From contig NZ_QPIG01000001.1 of the NCBI RefSeq assembly GCF_003337215.1, positions 248,001 to 312,000 of the forward strand: a DNA stretch of 64,000 bases, in the 5' to 3' direction. The notes beneath the pieces are model-generated. The model was not told the origin of the DNA and searched no databases. It saw only the letters and a list, made by a program, of their open reading frames with translations. Numbering within the stretch: the stretch's first letter is position 1; the number at the start of each line of letters is the position of its first letter. A program made the translations under genes and the position numbers. Shown one piece after another: positions 8,964-17,848 of the stretch. Source of the stretch: Oceanihabitans sediminis. Lineage in GTDB: Bacteria > Bacteroidota > Bacteroidia > Flavobacteriales > Flavobacteriaceae.

Positions 8964-10238
8964 TTATTTTGCCTTTTCGTCCGATTTTATTTGAACTGCA
9001 TCTCCATTTTTAAGGGATTTGGTAACGGTGTTATACGGACCGGTAATAATCTCTTCGTCTTCTTGAAGTCCTTCTAAAATTTCGATATTAGAATTATCTT
9101 GAACTCCAGTTTTTACAACTCTAAGTTTTGCTTTTTCACCTTCTTTGATAAATACACATTCAAATTTTTCTTCGCTCTCCCCTTCAACAGCTTCTTTTTT
9201 TCTTGCTGATTTAGTTGAAGAAGTATCTGTTTTAATAACAATTGCACTAATTGGAACACCAACTACATTTTCACGTTTGTTGGTGATAATATCTACTGTT
9301 GCTGTCATTCCAGGTCTGAATGGAGAGTAGAAATCATCTTTCCCTTCTAATAAATCTTGATAAGACTCTTCCAGAATTCTAACTTTTACTTTAAAGTTTG
9401 TTACTTGATCGGATGTTAAAATACCATCTGCCGAATTCGCGATTTGTGTTACTAATCCTTTGAACTGCTTTTTTAAATAAGCATCTACTTCAACAATAGT
9501 AGAATCGCCTATATTAACCTTTACAATATCATTTTCGTTTACATCTACCTCTACTTCCATATTGGTTAAGTTTGCCACACGAAGAATTTCTGTTCCGGCC
9601 ATTTGCTGTGTTCCAACAACACGTTCTCCTAATTCTACATCTAGTTTAGAAATAGTTCCGTCCATTGGCGCATAGATATTTGTTCTGTTTAAATTGTCAC
9701 GAGCTTCGTTTACGATAGCTACAGAACTTTGCACATTGTAGTATGCCGACTGCCTATTTGCTTGTGCAATTTCGTAAGAAGAAGTAACCTTATCCCAATC
9801 TGCCTTTGAGACAATTCCTTTTTCAAAAAGCTGTTTGTTTCTGTCATAATTAGCTTTTGCTTCTTTAAGTGAAGCTTCTGCTTGATTTAATCCAGAGCGA
9901 ACATTCTGTAAGGAAGCCTGTGTACGCGTTAAGTTAGATTGATAAATATCTGGATTTACACGAACCAACAAATCTCCTTTTTTCACTTGCTGTCCTTCAA
10001 CAACTGGAAGTTCTATAACCTCCCCAGAAACTTCACTAGAAAGTTTCACTTCTATTTCTGGTTGGATTTTTCCTGTAGCCGAAACGGTTTCAATAATATC
10101 AATTTTGGCAATTTTCTTGGTTTCTACTTCCTTAAAATTACCTTGTTTACCAAACCACCCTGCTTTTTTTCCTCCAATTAAAAGTGCTAGCAATACAATT
10201 ACTGCAATTACAATGATGGTTAATGTTTTCTTACTCAT
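8964..10238 (-). CDS. Efflux periplasmic adaptor (HlyD/MacA-type, second copy in operon)
   Basis: This 424-aa membrane-fusion protein has an N-terminal anchor (residues about 4-22), a lipoyl-like domain (SGEVIELPVVEGQQVKKGDLLVRV), a long coiled-coil hairpin (about 105-200), the returning lipoyl half (IYAPMDGTISKLDVELGERV) and beta-barrel plus membrane-proximal domains. Such adaptors link an inner-membrane transporter to TolC. It lies 5 bases after the tolC stop, in an operon that already encodes another adaptor. That position and its length suggest MacA-type function with the ABC permeases, but an RND partner elsewhere cannot be excluded. A Lys/Glu-rich insertion lies at about residues 340-360. 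Confidence 0.88.
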   Translation of the reverse strand: MSKKTLTIIVIAVIVLLALLIGGKKAGWFGKQGNFKEVETKKIAKIDIIETVSATGKIQPEIEVKLSSEVSGEVIELPVVEGQQVKKGDLLVRVNPDIYQSNLTRTQASLQNVRSGLNQAEASLKEAKANYDRNKQLFEKGIVSKADWDKVTSSYEIAQANRQSAYYNVQSSVAIVNEARDNLNRTNIYAPMDGTISKLDVELGERVVGTQQMAGTEILRVANLTNMEVEVDVNENDIVKVNIGDSTIVEVDAYLKKQFKGLVTQIANSADGILTSDQVTNFKVKVRILEESYQDLLEGKDDFYSPFRPGMTATVDIITNKRENVVGVPISAIVIKTDTSSTKSARKKEAVEGESEEKFECVFIKEGEKAKLRVVKTGVQDNSNIEILEGLQEDEEIITGPYNTVTKSLKNGDAVQIKSDEKAK

Positions 10239-10243
10239 GGTTA

Positions 10244-11572
10244 TTAGTTTAATGCTGTGATTGGAATTCCGAAATAGAATTCTAAAACTTTAAGTTTAAA
10301 TATATAATCATACTTGGTTCTTACTACTTCGCTTTGTGCGTTTTCTAATCTGTTTTTAGATTGACTAAAATCGAAAGCGTTTAATAAACCAACATCATAT
10401 CTTGCTTTTGAATAATTAAATGCTTCAGATCTAGCTTCTTCTGTTTTTAATGCTGCTTCGTAAGCTTTTAAAGCTCCTTTTGCATCATTGTATGCTTGAT
10501 AAACATTGGTCTCTAAATCTAGATTAGCTTGCTCTAGTAAATACTTTGTATTTTCAATTTGAATTTCGCTACGTTTAATATTGTTTCTTACTGAAAAACC
10601 ATTGAAAATAGGAATGTTTAAATTTAGTGAAAATCCGTGACTCTTATTATCTGAAACTTGATCTGTAAATTCTGGTGTATTGAATAATTGAGATCTAAAA
10701 TAATTAGTTCCAAAACTATAAGAACCGCTTAAAGTTGGTTGTATAGCTCCTTTTGCTATTTTTAAATTATATTCTGCTATTTCGCTATTGTTTTCTGCTA
10801 TTTTAATATCGTAACGAGTTTCTTTTGCTTTTGCAATGATAGCTTGTGGTGACTCATTTAAAATAGAGGTTGGCGGCACTTCGTAAGCTGTATCAATGAT
10901 ATCAAAATTTTCATAATCTTCAATTAATAATAATTGTGCTAGACTAATTTTAGAAAGGAAAATGGCATTTTCTGCATTTACCACTTGTTGGTCTTGCGAT
11001 GCGATTGTTGCTTCAATTTCTAATAAATCACCTCTTGGTAAAGAACCTGCTTCAACCAAATCTGTAGTACGTTGTAGTTCTTCTTGAGTAATTGCCTGCT
11101 GTGCTTGTAAAACTTTTAGCTGTTCTTTATTGAATAAAATTTGAAGGAAAGCATTTGCTATAGTTAGCGACATATTATCCTTCATATTATCTAACTGATA
11201 TTGGCTAGCTAATATCTCTAAATTAGAACGACGAAGTTGGTTTAAGTTTCTTAATCCGTTGTAGATATTTACACCAGAGCTTATTCCTCCACTTAAATTT
11301 CTAGTAGTAGAATTTACCGCATCGAAGGTAACTGGATCTTGGTTTAGTCCAATATTCCAGGAATGAGAAACCCTTGCATTAAGCGAAGGTAAAAAGTTTC
11401 CGAAAGCGTCTTTTTTGTTTAGTTCTGCATTTTGCAAATCTAATTCACTCTGCTTCACAGAAATGTTGTTTTCTAAAGCATATTCTACACATTCTTGAAG
11501 CGTCCAAAGTTTATCTTGGGCTTGGGATGTGATGCTTACTAGCGCAAAAAGTATAAAAATTATTTTTTTCAT
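10244..11572 (-). CDS. TolC-family outer-membrane efflux protein
   Basis: This 442-aa protein has a signal peptide (MKKIIFILFALVSITSQAQ) and two OEP/TolC repeats of long alpha-helices separated by barrel strands (first about 25-210, second about 235-440). It begins with the typical LTLQECVEYALENN-like sequence (here WTLQECVEYALENN). TolC trimers form the outer-membrane duct for ABC or RND pumps. I chose the ATG at 11572; a longer frame upstream adds 32 polar residues before the signal peptide. It sits between two adaptor genes in the ABC-efflux operon. Confidence 0.93.
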   Translation of the reverse strand: MKKIIFILFALVSITSQAQDKLWTLQECVEYALENNISVKQSELDLQNAELNKKDAFGNFLPSLNARVSHSWNIGLNQDPVTFDAVNSTTRNLSGGISSGVNIYNGLRNLNQLRRSNLEILASQYQLDNMKDNMSLTIANAFLQILFNKEQLKVLQAQQAITQEELQRTTDLVEAGSLPRGDLLEIEATIASQDQQVVNAENAIFLSKISLAQLLLIEDYENFDIIDTAYEVPPTSILNESPQAIIAKAKETRYDIKIAENNSEIAEYNLKIAKGAIQPTLSGSYSFGTNYFRSQLFNTPEFTDQVSDNKSHGFSLNLNIPIFNGFSVRNNIKRSEIQIENTKYLLEQANLDLETNVYQAYNDAKGALKAYEAALKTEEARSEAFNYSKARYDVGLLNAFDFSQSKNRLENAQSEVVRTKYDYIFKLKVLEFYFGIPITALN

Positions 11573-11625
11573 AATTAAATTATAAGTCTTTATAAATGTA
11601 AATATGTTACAGTTGTTTCCGTTAT

Positions 11626-12786
11626 TTATTTCTGAGCGTATTTTGGAATCCCTTGTACTTGGTTCCAAACTTTAATTTTATCTTCTTTAGAAACGCCACT
11701 TTTTACTTCTACAAAAATACCATCACTAATTCCTAGTTCCACATCTTTTCTTTCAAATTTTTGATCGGAAACTTCCAATTCTACAAAAGGAGTTTTTGTT
11801 TTTTCATCATATTGTACCAAAGCTTCTTTTATGGCTAAAACATTTTCAGCCTTATCTAAAATGATAGAAGCATTTGCACTTAAACCTGCTCTAATAAAAA
11901 TAGAATCTATTTTTTGAAGAGTTCCTTTAATTTCAAATTGAATTGCTCCATTTTCGGCAACACCTTTTGGTGCGATATAATCTAAAACCGCATCGAATTT
12001 TTGATCTTCAATAGCTCCAACAGTAATTTCTAATGGTAAGCCTTCTTTAATTTTACCAACTTCACTTTCATCTACTTTTCCTTCGAAAATCATTTTCTTC
12101 ACATCTGCAAGAGATACGATAGAAGTCCCTTCGTTAAAATTATTTGCTTCAATTACTTGATTTCCTTCCTTCACAGGAACATCTAAAACCATCCCCGAAA
12201 CGGTTGCTCTCACTTGGGTTTGAGCGATATTACCTAAACCGCTTGTAGTTCCTGTTTTAATAATATCGTAATTTTGTCTTGCAGTATTGATATTTATTTT
12301 TGCTTGTTCAACACTTTGCTTAGCTTGTAAATACGTGTTTTGGATTGCTTCAAAATCGTTAGCTGAAATCACTCCTTTATCAAATAATGCTTTTTGACGC
12401 TTGTAGCTAGCTTCTTGCGTTTCGAAATTAATTTGTGCCGTTTGTAAAGCTGTTTGATTAAGAGCAATACTTCCTTTTGCATTTGTTAAGGAAGAAACAT
12501 TAGGGATTACTCTAATTTTAGCAATTAGGTCTCCTGCTTTAACATATTCTCCAGCTTCAACAAAAATCTCTTCTACTACTCCAGAAATATTAGACTTGAT
12601 CAAAACCTCGTCTTTTGGTACAATGTTTCCTGTCGCTACGGTTTTAACGGTTATTGTTTGTTCACTAGCTACATCTGTAGTATAAGTCACAGGGTCCTCC
12701 TGGTTCTTTTGCCACAAATAATATAATGCTGTACCAAACACTAAGACTATTAATGATAAAACGATGATGGTTTTGGTTCTTTTCAT
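11626..12786 (-). CDS. Efflux periplasmic adaptor (HlyD/MacA-type, first copy)
   Basis: A 386-aa membrane-fusion protein with an N-terminal anchor (residues about 5-24), lipoyl motif (ISGVVEEIFVEAGEYVKAGDLI), a coiled-coil hairpin at about 100-170, a second lipoyl half (VRATVSGMVLDVPVKEGNQV) and beta-barrel domain. It follows two MacB-like permeases on the same strand and precedes tolC, so it probably bridges the ABC complex to TolC. It is clearly different from the other adaptor in the operon (386 against 424 aa, low visible identity), so the pair is not a recent duplication. Confidence 0.9.
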   Translation of the reverse strand: MKRTKTIIVLSLIVLVFGTALYYLWQKNQEDPVTYTTDVASEQTITVKTVATGNIVPKDEVLIKSNISGVVEEIFVEAGEYVKAGDLIAKIRVIPNVSSLTNAKGSIALNQTALQTAQINFETQEASYKRQKALFDKGVISANDFEAIQNTYLQAKQSVEQAKININTARQNYDIIKTGTTSGLGNIAQTQVRATVSGMVLDVPVKEGNQVIEANNFNEGTSIVSLADVKKMIFEGKVDESEVGKIKEGLPLEITVGAIEDQKFDAVLDYIAPKGVAENGAIQFEIKGTLQKIDSIFIRAGLSANASIILDKAENVLAIKEALVQYDEKTKTPFVELEVSDQKFERKDVELGISDGIFVEVKSGVSKEDKIKVWNQVQGIPKYAQK

Positions 12787-12849
12787 TTTTTGATTGTTTA
12801 ATTTCTTATTTTCTAATCTTATTTCTTAACTATAAATCTTCACTAAATA

Positions 12850-14106
12850 CTACTCGGTTCTTAAAGCATCTACCGGTTTCATTTTAGTAGCACTATTTGC
12901 TGGAATTAATCCTGCCAATAAACCAGAAACTACTAGTATAAATAATGCTATAAAAATCACAGACATACTAACACTAGGGTTTGCAAAGTTTTCTACTGGC
13001 CCGTTACTATCTAAAATATAATTCATTATAAATATTACGAATGCTGCAAAGGAAATACCTACCATTCCGGAAATGATAGTTAATAACAAACTTTCTTGTA
13101 ATACTTGTGACTTGATAGACCAAGGTGTAGCACCAAGGGCGCGTCTTACACCAATTTCTTTAGTTCGTTCTTTTACAACAATTAGCATGATATTACTAAT
13201 TCCTATAATACCAGACATTAAAACTAATGCTCCAACAAAATACCCAACTAAGGATAAAATGGCAAACAAACCGTTTACGCGTCCAAAAGCTTCGGATAAA
13301 TCGAAGTTACCAATGGCTCTATCATCTTCTGGATGAATTTTATGACTCGCTTTTAAAAGCTCCATGATTTTTGGTTTCAATGTAGTAATGGAAACTTCAT
13401 CTTCTGCCGTTAAAGCCATCCAACCTACATTATCACCGCTATTAAAAGCCTGACCAAAAGTAGTAAAAGGGATAAAAATAGTATTTGCATCTTCTTCTTG
13501 GTCTCTACTGTTGGAAGCCTTGAAAGTTCCAATTACTAAGAAATTTACGCCATTTACTTTTATATAAGTTCCTAAAGGGTCTTCGCCCTTATCGTATAAA
13601 CCGTTAATAACATCTGTTCCAATGACGCAAATTTTTCGTTTTGCTTCAATATCAGAATAGCTTAAAAATCTACCTTGTAGAATATCTATTGGTTGTTGAA
13701 AAATATATTCAGGATAGTCTCCATTCACTTGATAGGCTCCCGTTTTTGTTCCTCTTGTCACATTATTTGCTCCTTGGAATCCTCCTAACTGAAGTCTTGG
13801 AGAAACATATTTTAATTGGGGAATTTCTCTTTTTAAGGTTGCTACATCGTGAAGTTTAAAATTGAAAAATCTTCCTTTAGGCAAGCCTTTATATTCTTTT
13901 GAAGTTCCTTGGGTCCACATAAACATAGAGTTTGTTGCAAAATTCCCAAAACTAGAGGTTACACCATTTTTCAAGCCATTTGTTAATGCTAGAAGTAATA
14001 CTAAAATTGTAATACCCCAAAACACACCAAAAGCAGTTAAAAAAGTTCTAAACTTATTAGCTGTAAGTGCTTGTAATATTTCGTCCCAACGGTCTCTGCT
14101 AAACAT
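12850..14106 (-). CDS. ABC transporter permease (MacB/FtsX type), second
   Basis: This 418-aa protein has the MacB layout: TM1 near residues 20-42, a large periplasmic MacB-PCD domain (about 45-270), then three TM segments in the FtsX domain (about 285-310, 335-360, 380-405). The NIMLIVVKERTKEIGVRRALGA coupling motif before TM3 contacts the ATPase. It has no fused nucleotide-binding domain, so it needs the separate ATPase at 15345-16046. It begins one base after the upstream permease stop. Together the two permeases probably form a heterodimer. The substrate is unknown. Confidence 0.92.
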   Translation of the reverse strand: MFSRDRWDEILQALTANKFRTFLTAFGVFWGITILVLLLALTNGLKNGVTSSFGNFATNSMFMWTQGTSKEYKGLPKGRFFNFKLHDVATLKREIPQLKYVSPRLQLGGFQGANNVTRGTKTGAYQVNGDYPEYIFQQPIDILQGRFLSYSDIEAKRKICVIGTDVINGLYDKGEDPLGTYIKVNGVNFLVIGTFKASNSRDQEEDANTIFIPFTTFGQAFNSGDNVGWMALTAEDEVSITTLKPKIMELLKASHKIHPEDDRAIGNFDLSEAFGRVNGLFAILSLVGYFVGALVLMSGIIGISNIMLIVVKERTKEIGVRRALGATPWSIKSQVLQESLLLTIISGMVGISFAAFVIFIMNYILDSNGPVENFANPSVSMSVIFIALFILVVSGLLAGLIPANSATKMKPVDALRTE

Positions 14107-14107
14107 A

Positions 14108-15352
14108 TTATTCGTCTCTTAGTGCTACAATTGGTTTGATTTTGGCTGCTCTGTATGCTGGAATAAACCCTGCTATTGCCCCAGCAAATACTAAAATAAA
14201 AACGGTAGTAATTGCTGTATTAAAGTCTACTTGGGGATACTCTATAAAATCACTTTGTATGAGTGGACCAACGAGCTCAAGTAATGCTAGACCTAAGATG
14301 AGACCTAACAATCCTGAAAGAAGCGTTACAAAAACAGATTCTTGTAAAATCATTCCAACTATAGACCATGGCTGTGCTCCTAATGCTTTACGTATACCAA
14401 TTTCCTTGGTTCTTTCTTTTACTATAATCAACATGATATTACCAACACCAACAACTCCAGCTATAATGGTTCCTATACCTACAAACCAAAATACTGCAGA
14501 TATAGTACCTACTAAAGAATAGATTTTTTTAGCTTCCTCTAAAGTATTATTTACTCTTACGGCATTTGTATCATCTGGAGCGACGGTTTGCCTTTGTTTT
14601 ATTTCACTTTCTATTGCTGTAGCTATAGCTTGAGATTCGGCAACTGCTTGATCGAAATTGTCAGACATTTTAAGTGTAAACATCATGTTTCGGATATTAT
14701 CCCCTCCATTAAAAGCTAATTGTGCTGTGGTTAGAGGCATAAAAACTTTACTTTCATCTCTTTCTCCTCCCGGATCATAAAACACTCCTACTACTTTAAA
14801 GTTAATACCATAAAGAGAAATATTTTTTCCTATTGGGTCTTCGCCTTTAAATAAATCTTGTGATACTTTATTTCCAATAACCGCCACCTTTTTCAACCCT
14901 TCTACATCGGCAATATTTATAAAGCGCCCGCTAGTTATATCGGCATTTTCAATAAATTGATTTCCTGGTAAAATTCCTTGAATTCTATAATTACCAGATT
15001 CATTTTTATAGTTTACTAGTCCGCCCCAAATAGTATAAAAAGCAGATTCATGTTCTATATTATCGGCATATTTTGTAGATACAGCATTGAAGTCATCATT
15101 TTTAAGCTGAATACGCCTTCCCGGATTTAGGCCTTTATATTCTTTAGTAGTGGAACCAGCCCAAATACTTATTAAATTGGTAGCATCTCTTTGAAATTGA
15201 GATCTAACACCGTTTTGAATTCCGGTACTGATTCCTAAAAGAATTACTAATATGAAAATTCCAGACGCTACAGAAAGACCTGTTAAAAAAGTACGAAGCT
15301 TATTTTTGCTTAGGGTTTCGAATATTTCTTGCCAACGCTCTAAATCAAACAT
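14108..15352 (-). CDS. ABC transporter permease (MacB/FtsX type), first
   Basis: A 414-aa MacB-like permease with TM1 at about 20-42, a periplasmic domain, and three C-terminal TMs; the coupling motif reads VKERTKEIGIRKALGA. It resembles the following permease along its whole length, including a closing KPIVALRDE/KPVDALRTE tail, so the two look like an old tandem duplication. The gene overlaps the upstream ATPase gene by 8 bases, which suggests translational coupling. It works with the ATPase and adaptor genes beside it; the exported substrate cannot be told. Confidence 0.92.
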   Translation of the reverse strand: MFDLERWQEIFETLSKNKLRTFLTGLSVASGIFILVILLGISTGIQNGVRSQFQRDATNLISIWAGSTTKEYKGLNPGRRIQLKNDDFNAVSTKYADNIEHESAFYTIWGGLVNYKNESGNYRIQGILPGNQFIENADITSGRFINIADVEGLKKVAVIGNKVSQDLFKGEDPIGKNISLYGINFKVVGVFYDPGGERDESKVFMPLTTAQLAFNGGDNIRNMMFTLKMSDNFDQAVAESQAIATAIESEIKQRQTVAPDDTNAVRVNNTLEEAKKIYSLVGTISAVFWFVGIGTIIAGVVGVGNIMLIIVKERTKEIGIRKALGAQPWSIVGMILQESVFVTLLSGLLGLILGLALLELVGPLIQSDFIEYPQVDFNTAITTVFILVFAGAIAGFIPAYRAAKIKPIVALRDE

Positions 15353-16046
15353 GCACTGAAGCTCTTACTTGTTCTACCTTACTATCATCTATAATCAGTC
15401 CGTCTTTAAGGTGCACAATACGTTTTGTCATTTGTGCTATGTCATCCTCATGTGTCACTACAAGAATGGTTTTTCCTTCGTCGTTAATACCTTGAATAAG
15501 ATCCATGACTTCGTAAGAAGTTTTAGTGTCTAATGCTCCTGTTGGCTCATCTGCCAATAATACTTTTGGATCTGAAGCCAAAGCTCTAGCTATCGCTACA
15601 CGTTGTTTTTGACCTCCAGAAAGTTCGCTTGGCAAATGGTGAGACCAATCTGCTAAACCAACTTTTTCTAGATAATGCATAGACTTTTCTGCTCTTTCTT
15701 TTCGTTTTACACCTTGGTAATACAAAGGCATTGCAACGTTATCTAGCGCCGTTTTATAATTTATTAAGTTAAAAGACTGAAAGATGAAACCTAGGAATTT
15801 GTTTCGGTAGTTGGCAGCAATTTTTTCATTTAGATTTTTAATAGGAACTCCATCAAGGGTGTAACTTCCTTGATCTGCTTCGTCTAACATTCCTATTATA
15901 TTCAGCAAAGTGGATTTACCAGAACCGGATGAACCCATAATAGATACTAGCTCTCCTTCTTTCACATTAAAATTAATTCCTTTTAAAACGTGAAGAGAAT
16001 TACTTCCCATTTGATAAGATTTCTGTAAATCTTTTATTTCTATCAT
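15345..16046 (-). CDS. ABC transporter ATP-binding protein (MacB/LolD-like)
   Basis: A 233-aa nucleotide-binding protein: Walker A GSSGSGKS at 38-45, signature LSGGQ at 143-147, Walker B LLADEP at 164-169 and the H-loop histidine in VVTHE. The sequence GALDTKTS after Walker B is usual for the LolD/MacB group. It is the first gene of the operon ATPase-permease-permease-adaptor-TolC-adaptor-tsaB and overlaps the next gene by 8 bases. It powers the heterodimeric permease pair. No clear -7 box was found in the 166 bases upstream. Confidence 0.94.
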   Translation of the reverse strand: MIEIKDLQKSYQMGSNSLHVLKGINFNVKEGELVSIMGSSGSGKSTLLNIIGMLDEADQGSYTLDGVPIKNLNEKIAANYRNKFLGFIFQSFNLINYKTALDNVAMPLYYQGVKRKERAEKSMHYLEKVGLADWSHHLPSELSGGQKQRVAIARALASDPKVLLADEPTGALDTKTSYEVMDLIQGINDEGKTILVVTHEDDIAQMTKRIVHLKDGLIIDDSKVEQVRASVHV

Positions 16047-16212
16047 CCTGAATATTTCATTTTACATCTAAAAAAACTAGACGCTAATCGACTAGCTACT
16101 ACAATAATAAACAAACCACAACCGAGTTTATACTAATTAAATGTTAAGAAAACATTTATACAGTATAGAAGTTAGACTATAGAAAATAAAATATGTTACA
16201 GAGAAATACTGT

Positions 16213-16434
16213 TTATTTTGCTGTTTTTTTGGAAAATTTTCTGTAGATAAAGAATCCTATTCCACCAACTAAAATATAAGGAACTGCCATTAAATAAACT
16301 ATACCATCGTTTACACCTTTGGCGGTACTTTGTCCTTCTTCGGTTTCTAAAACTGCTCTACACATAGCGCACTGTGCTTCTACAGGTGTAGAAACTAAAA
16401 GAACTAATATGGCAAGTAAAATTATTTTTTTCAT
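16213..16434 (-). CDS. Small CxxC-containing membrane protein of the oxidase-assembly cassette (unknown function)
   Basis: A 73-aa protein. It has a signal peptide (MKKIILLAILVLLVSTPVEA), then QCAMC with cysteines at 22 and 25 placed directly after the predicted cleavage site, and one transmembrane helix at about residues 46-65 before a Lys-rich tail. The topology puts the CxxC in the periplasm, with the tail in the cytoplasm. I do not recognise a named family. It is the last gene after SCO1 and the DUF420 protein, at 45-base spacing, so a role in copper or thiol handling during cytochrome oxidase assembly is a reasonable inference, not shown. Confidence 0.8.
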   Translation of the reverse strand: MKKIILLAILVLLVSTPVEAQCAMCRAVLETEEGQSTAKGVNDGIVYLMAVPYILVGGIGFFIYRKFSKKTAK

Positions 16435-16450
16435 TTTAAAGTTTTTAACC

Positions 16451-16470
16451 TTCCTTTGATAGCAAAGGAA
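16451..16470 (-). repeat. Short hairpin between DUF420 gene and the CxxC protein gene
   Basis: A perfect 8-bp stem (TTCCTTTG at 16451-16458, CAAAGGAA at 16463-16470) with a 4-base loop lies in the 45-base gap between the two genes. It has no T-run, so it is more likely an mRNA-stabilising or processing hairpin, or chance. Confidence 0.35.
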
Positions 16471-16479
16471 TAATCAAAT

Positions 16480-17007
16480 TTACATATAATAAGGCGAAAT
16501 CATAAGATATACTACAACACCCGAAACGGTAACATATAACCATAACGGAAAGGTAATACGTGCAATCTTTTTATGCTTTTCAATATTATTAGTGATTCCT
16601 CTAACAAAAGTGATTAACACAAATGGTATTACAGCTATAGATAAAACAATATGACTAATTAAAACTGTAAAATACAATACTTTTTGATCACCTAAATAGC
16701 TAGTAGAATTACTAGTCATGTGATAAGCAACATACATGATTAAAAATGCTGCAGAAAGTGCGATGGCAAATTTCATCAAGTTTTCATGTAATTTTACCTT
16801 TTTGTTTTTAACGGCAATAAATGCAAGCACTAAAATAACAGAAGTTAGTGCATTTGTAGAAGCATATATTGGTGGCAAGAATACGGGCAGCTCCACATCA
16901 ATCTTGATACCAAATAAAGCAGCAACTGCTACCGGAATTAACACAGACAAAACAACAATTAACTTGTTGTATTTTTTTTCGTTTTGAATGTTTTGCTCTT
17001 GAATCAT
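16480..17007 (-). CDS. DUF420 membrane protein (CtaM/YozB-like), cytochrome oxidase assembly
   Basis: This 175-aa protein has five hydrophobic segments (about 15-33, 48-65, 80-100, 108-132, 148-170) and the DUF420 layout with conserved histidines (YHMTSN, SHIVLS, EKHKKIAR). DUF420 proteins in Firmicutes (CtaM/YozB) are required for haem-copper oxidase function. Its place between SCO1 and the CxxC protein, next to cox genes, supports the same role here. The start is the ATG at 17007, 42 bases after the SCO1 stop. The molecular activity of the family is not established. Confidence 0.88.
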   Translation of the reverse strand: MIQEQNIQNEKKYNKLIVVLSVLIPVAVAALFGIKIDVELPVFLPPIYASTNALTSVILVLAFIAVKNKKVKLHENLMKFAIALSAAFLIMYVAYHMTSNSTSYLGDQKVLYFTVLISHIVLSIAVIPFVLITFVRGITNNIEKHKKIARITFPLWLYVTVSGVVVYLMISPYYM

Positions 17008-17049
17008 ATTCTTAATCTTACAAATTGCTTCTAAAGTGAAATAAAAAAC

Positions 17050-17799
17050 CTACTCGTTTAATAATTTAGCTACGTCTTGTTTTAGCATTGAAATTTGCTC
17101 TTCTTGCCCTTCTTCATCTACTTTTTCTTCTTCAGAAATCATACCGTTGTAATAAATAACAGGGTTTCCGTTAACTATTCTAGAACGAATGAATCCGTTT
17201 TTATCTATTAAAGCAAAATTTCCTGAATGCTCAAAACCTCCTTCGGCTTCAGCTTCTTCTGCAGTATACAAATTGAAGCCTTGGTTAGCTAACTTATAAA
17301 TATCCTCTTGATTTCCTGTTAAGAAATTCCAATTAGGATTTGTAACTCCATATTGTTCAGCATAAGCCTTCAATACTTCTGGGGTATCGTTAGCTGGATT
17401 AATAGTGAATGAAGCTACACCAAAGTTTTTATTATCTGGAAACGTATTTTGTATATCTACCAAGTTTCTGCTCATTCTAGGGCAAATAGTAGGACAGGTT
17501 GTAAAGAAGAATTCTACGATATATACTTTTCCTAAATAATCTTCATTAGTAATAGTTTCACCATGTTGGTTTGTAAAACTGAATTCTGGTACTTTTTTAG
17601 CTTCTCCGTTAATTTCAAGGAATGCTAAATCTGAAGTTCTCATGGTTCTATCATCATTAGAAACACTAACACTTCTGCTTTCATCTCTTACCACATCTTT
17701 ATTGCTGATTCTGTCAACAATTTTTGGTATAAAGATGATTCCAAACACTAAAATAACTAGGGCTATTCCTATGTACGAATAATTTGATTTCTTGTTCAT
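17050..17799 (-). CDS. SCO1/SenC copper chaperone for cytochrome oxidase
   Basis: A 249-aa protein with an N-terminal membrane anchor (residues about 8-27) and a periplasmic thioredoxin-fold domain. The copper site is complete: C102 and C106 in TCPTICP and H191 in GFEHSGNF. SCO1 delivers copper to or reduces the CuA centre of subunit II, which here is the CtaC encoded at 41233-42300. Neighbours are the Sco-like protein without cysteines upstream and DUF420 downstream, forming an assembly cassette with 42-50 base gaps. A Glu-rich insertion lies before the C-terminal helix. Confidence 0.93.
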   Translation of the reverse strand: MNKKSNYSYIGIALVILVFGIIFIPKIVDRISNKDVVRDESRSVSVSNDDRTMRTSDLAFLEINGEAKKVPEFSFTNQHGETITNEDYLGKVYIVEFFFTTCPTICPRMSRNLVDIQNTFPDNKNFGVASFTINPANDTPEVLKAYAEQYGVTNPNWNFLTGNQEDIYKLANQGFNLYTAEEAEAEGGFEHSGNFALIDKNGFIRSRIVNGNPVIYYNGMISEEEKVDEEGQEEQISMLKQDVAKLLNE

Positions 17800-17848
17800 T
17801 TTAAATTTTGTTTAATATTTAAATAGATGCAGGTAAATTGTATTAATA

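Noticed and set aside
16138-16158. 8-bp inverted repeat TAAATGTT/AACATTTA in the gap before the ABC ATPase gene
   Set aside because: AT-only pairing with no T-run or promoter context; common by chance in such AT-rich DNA.
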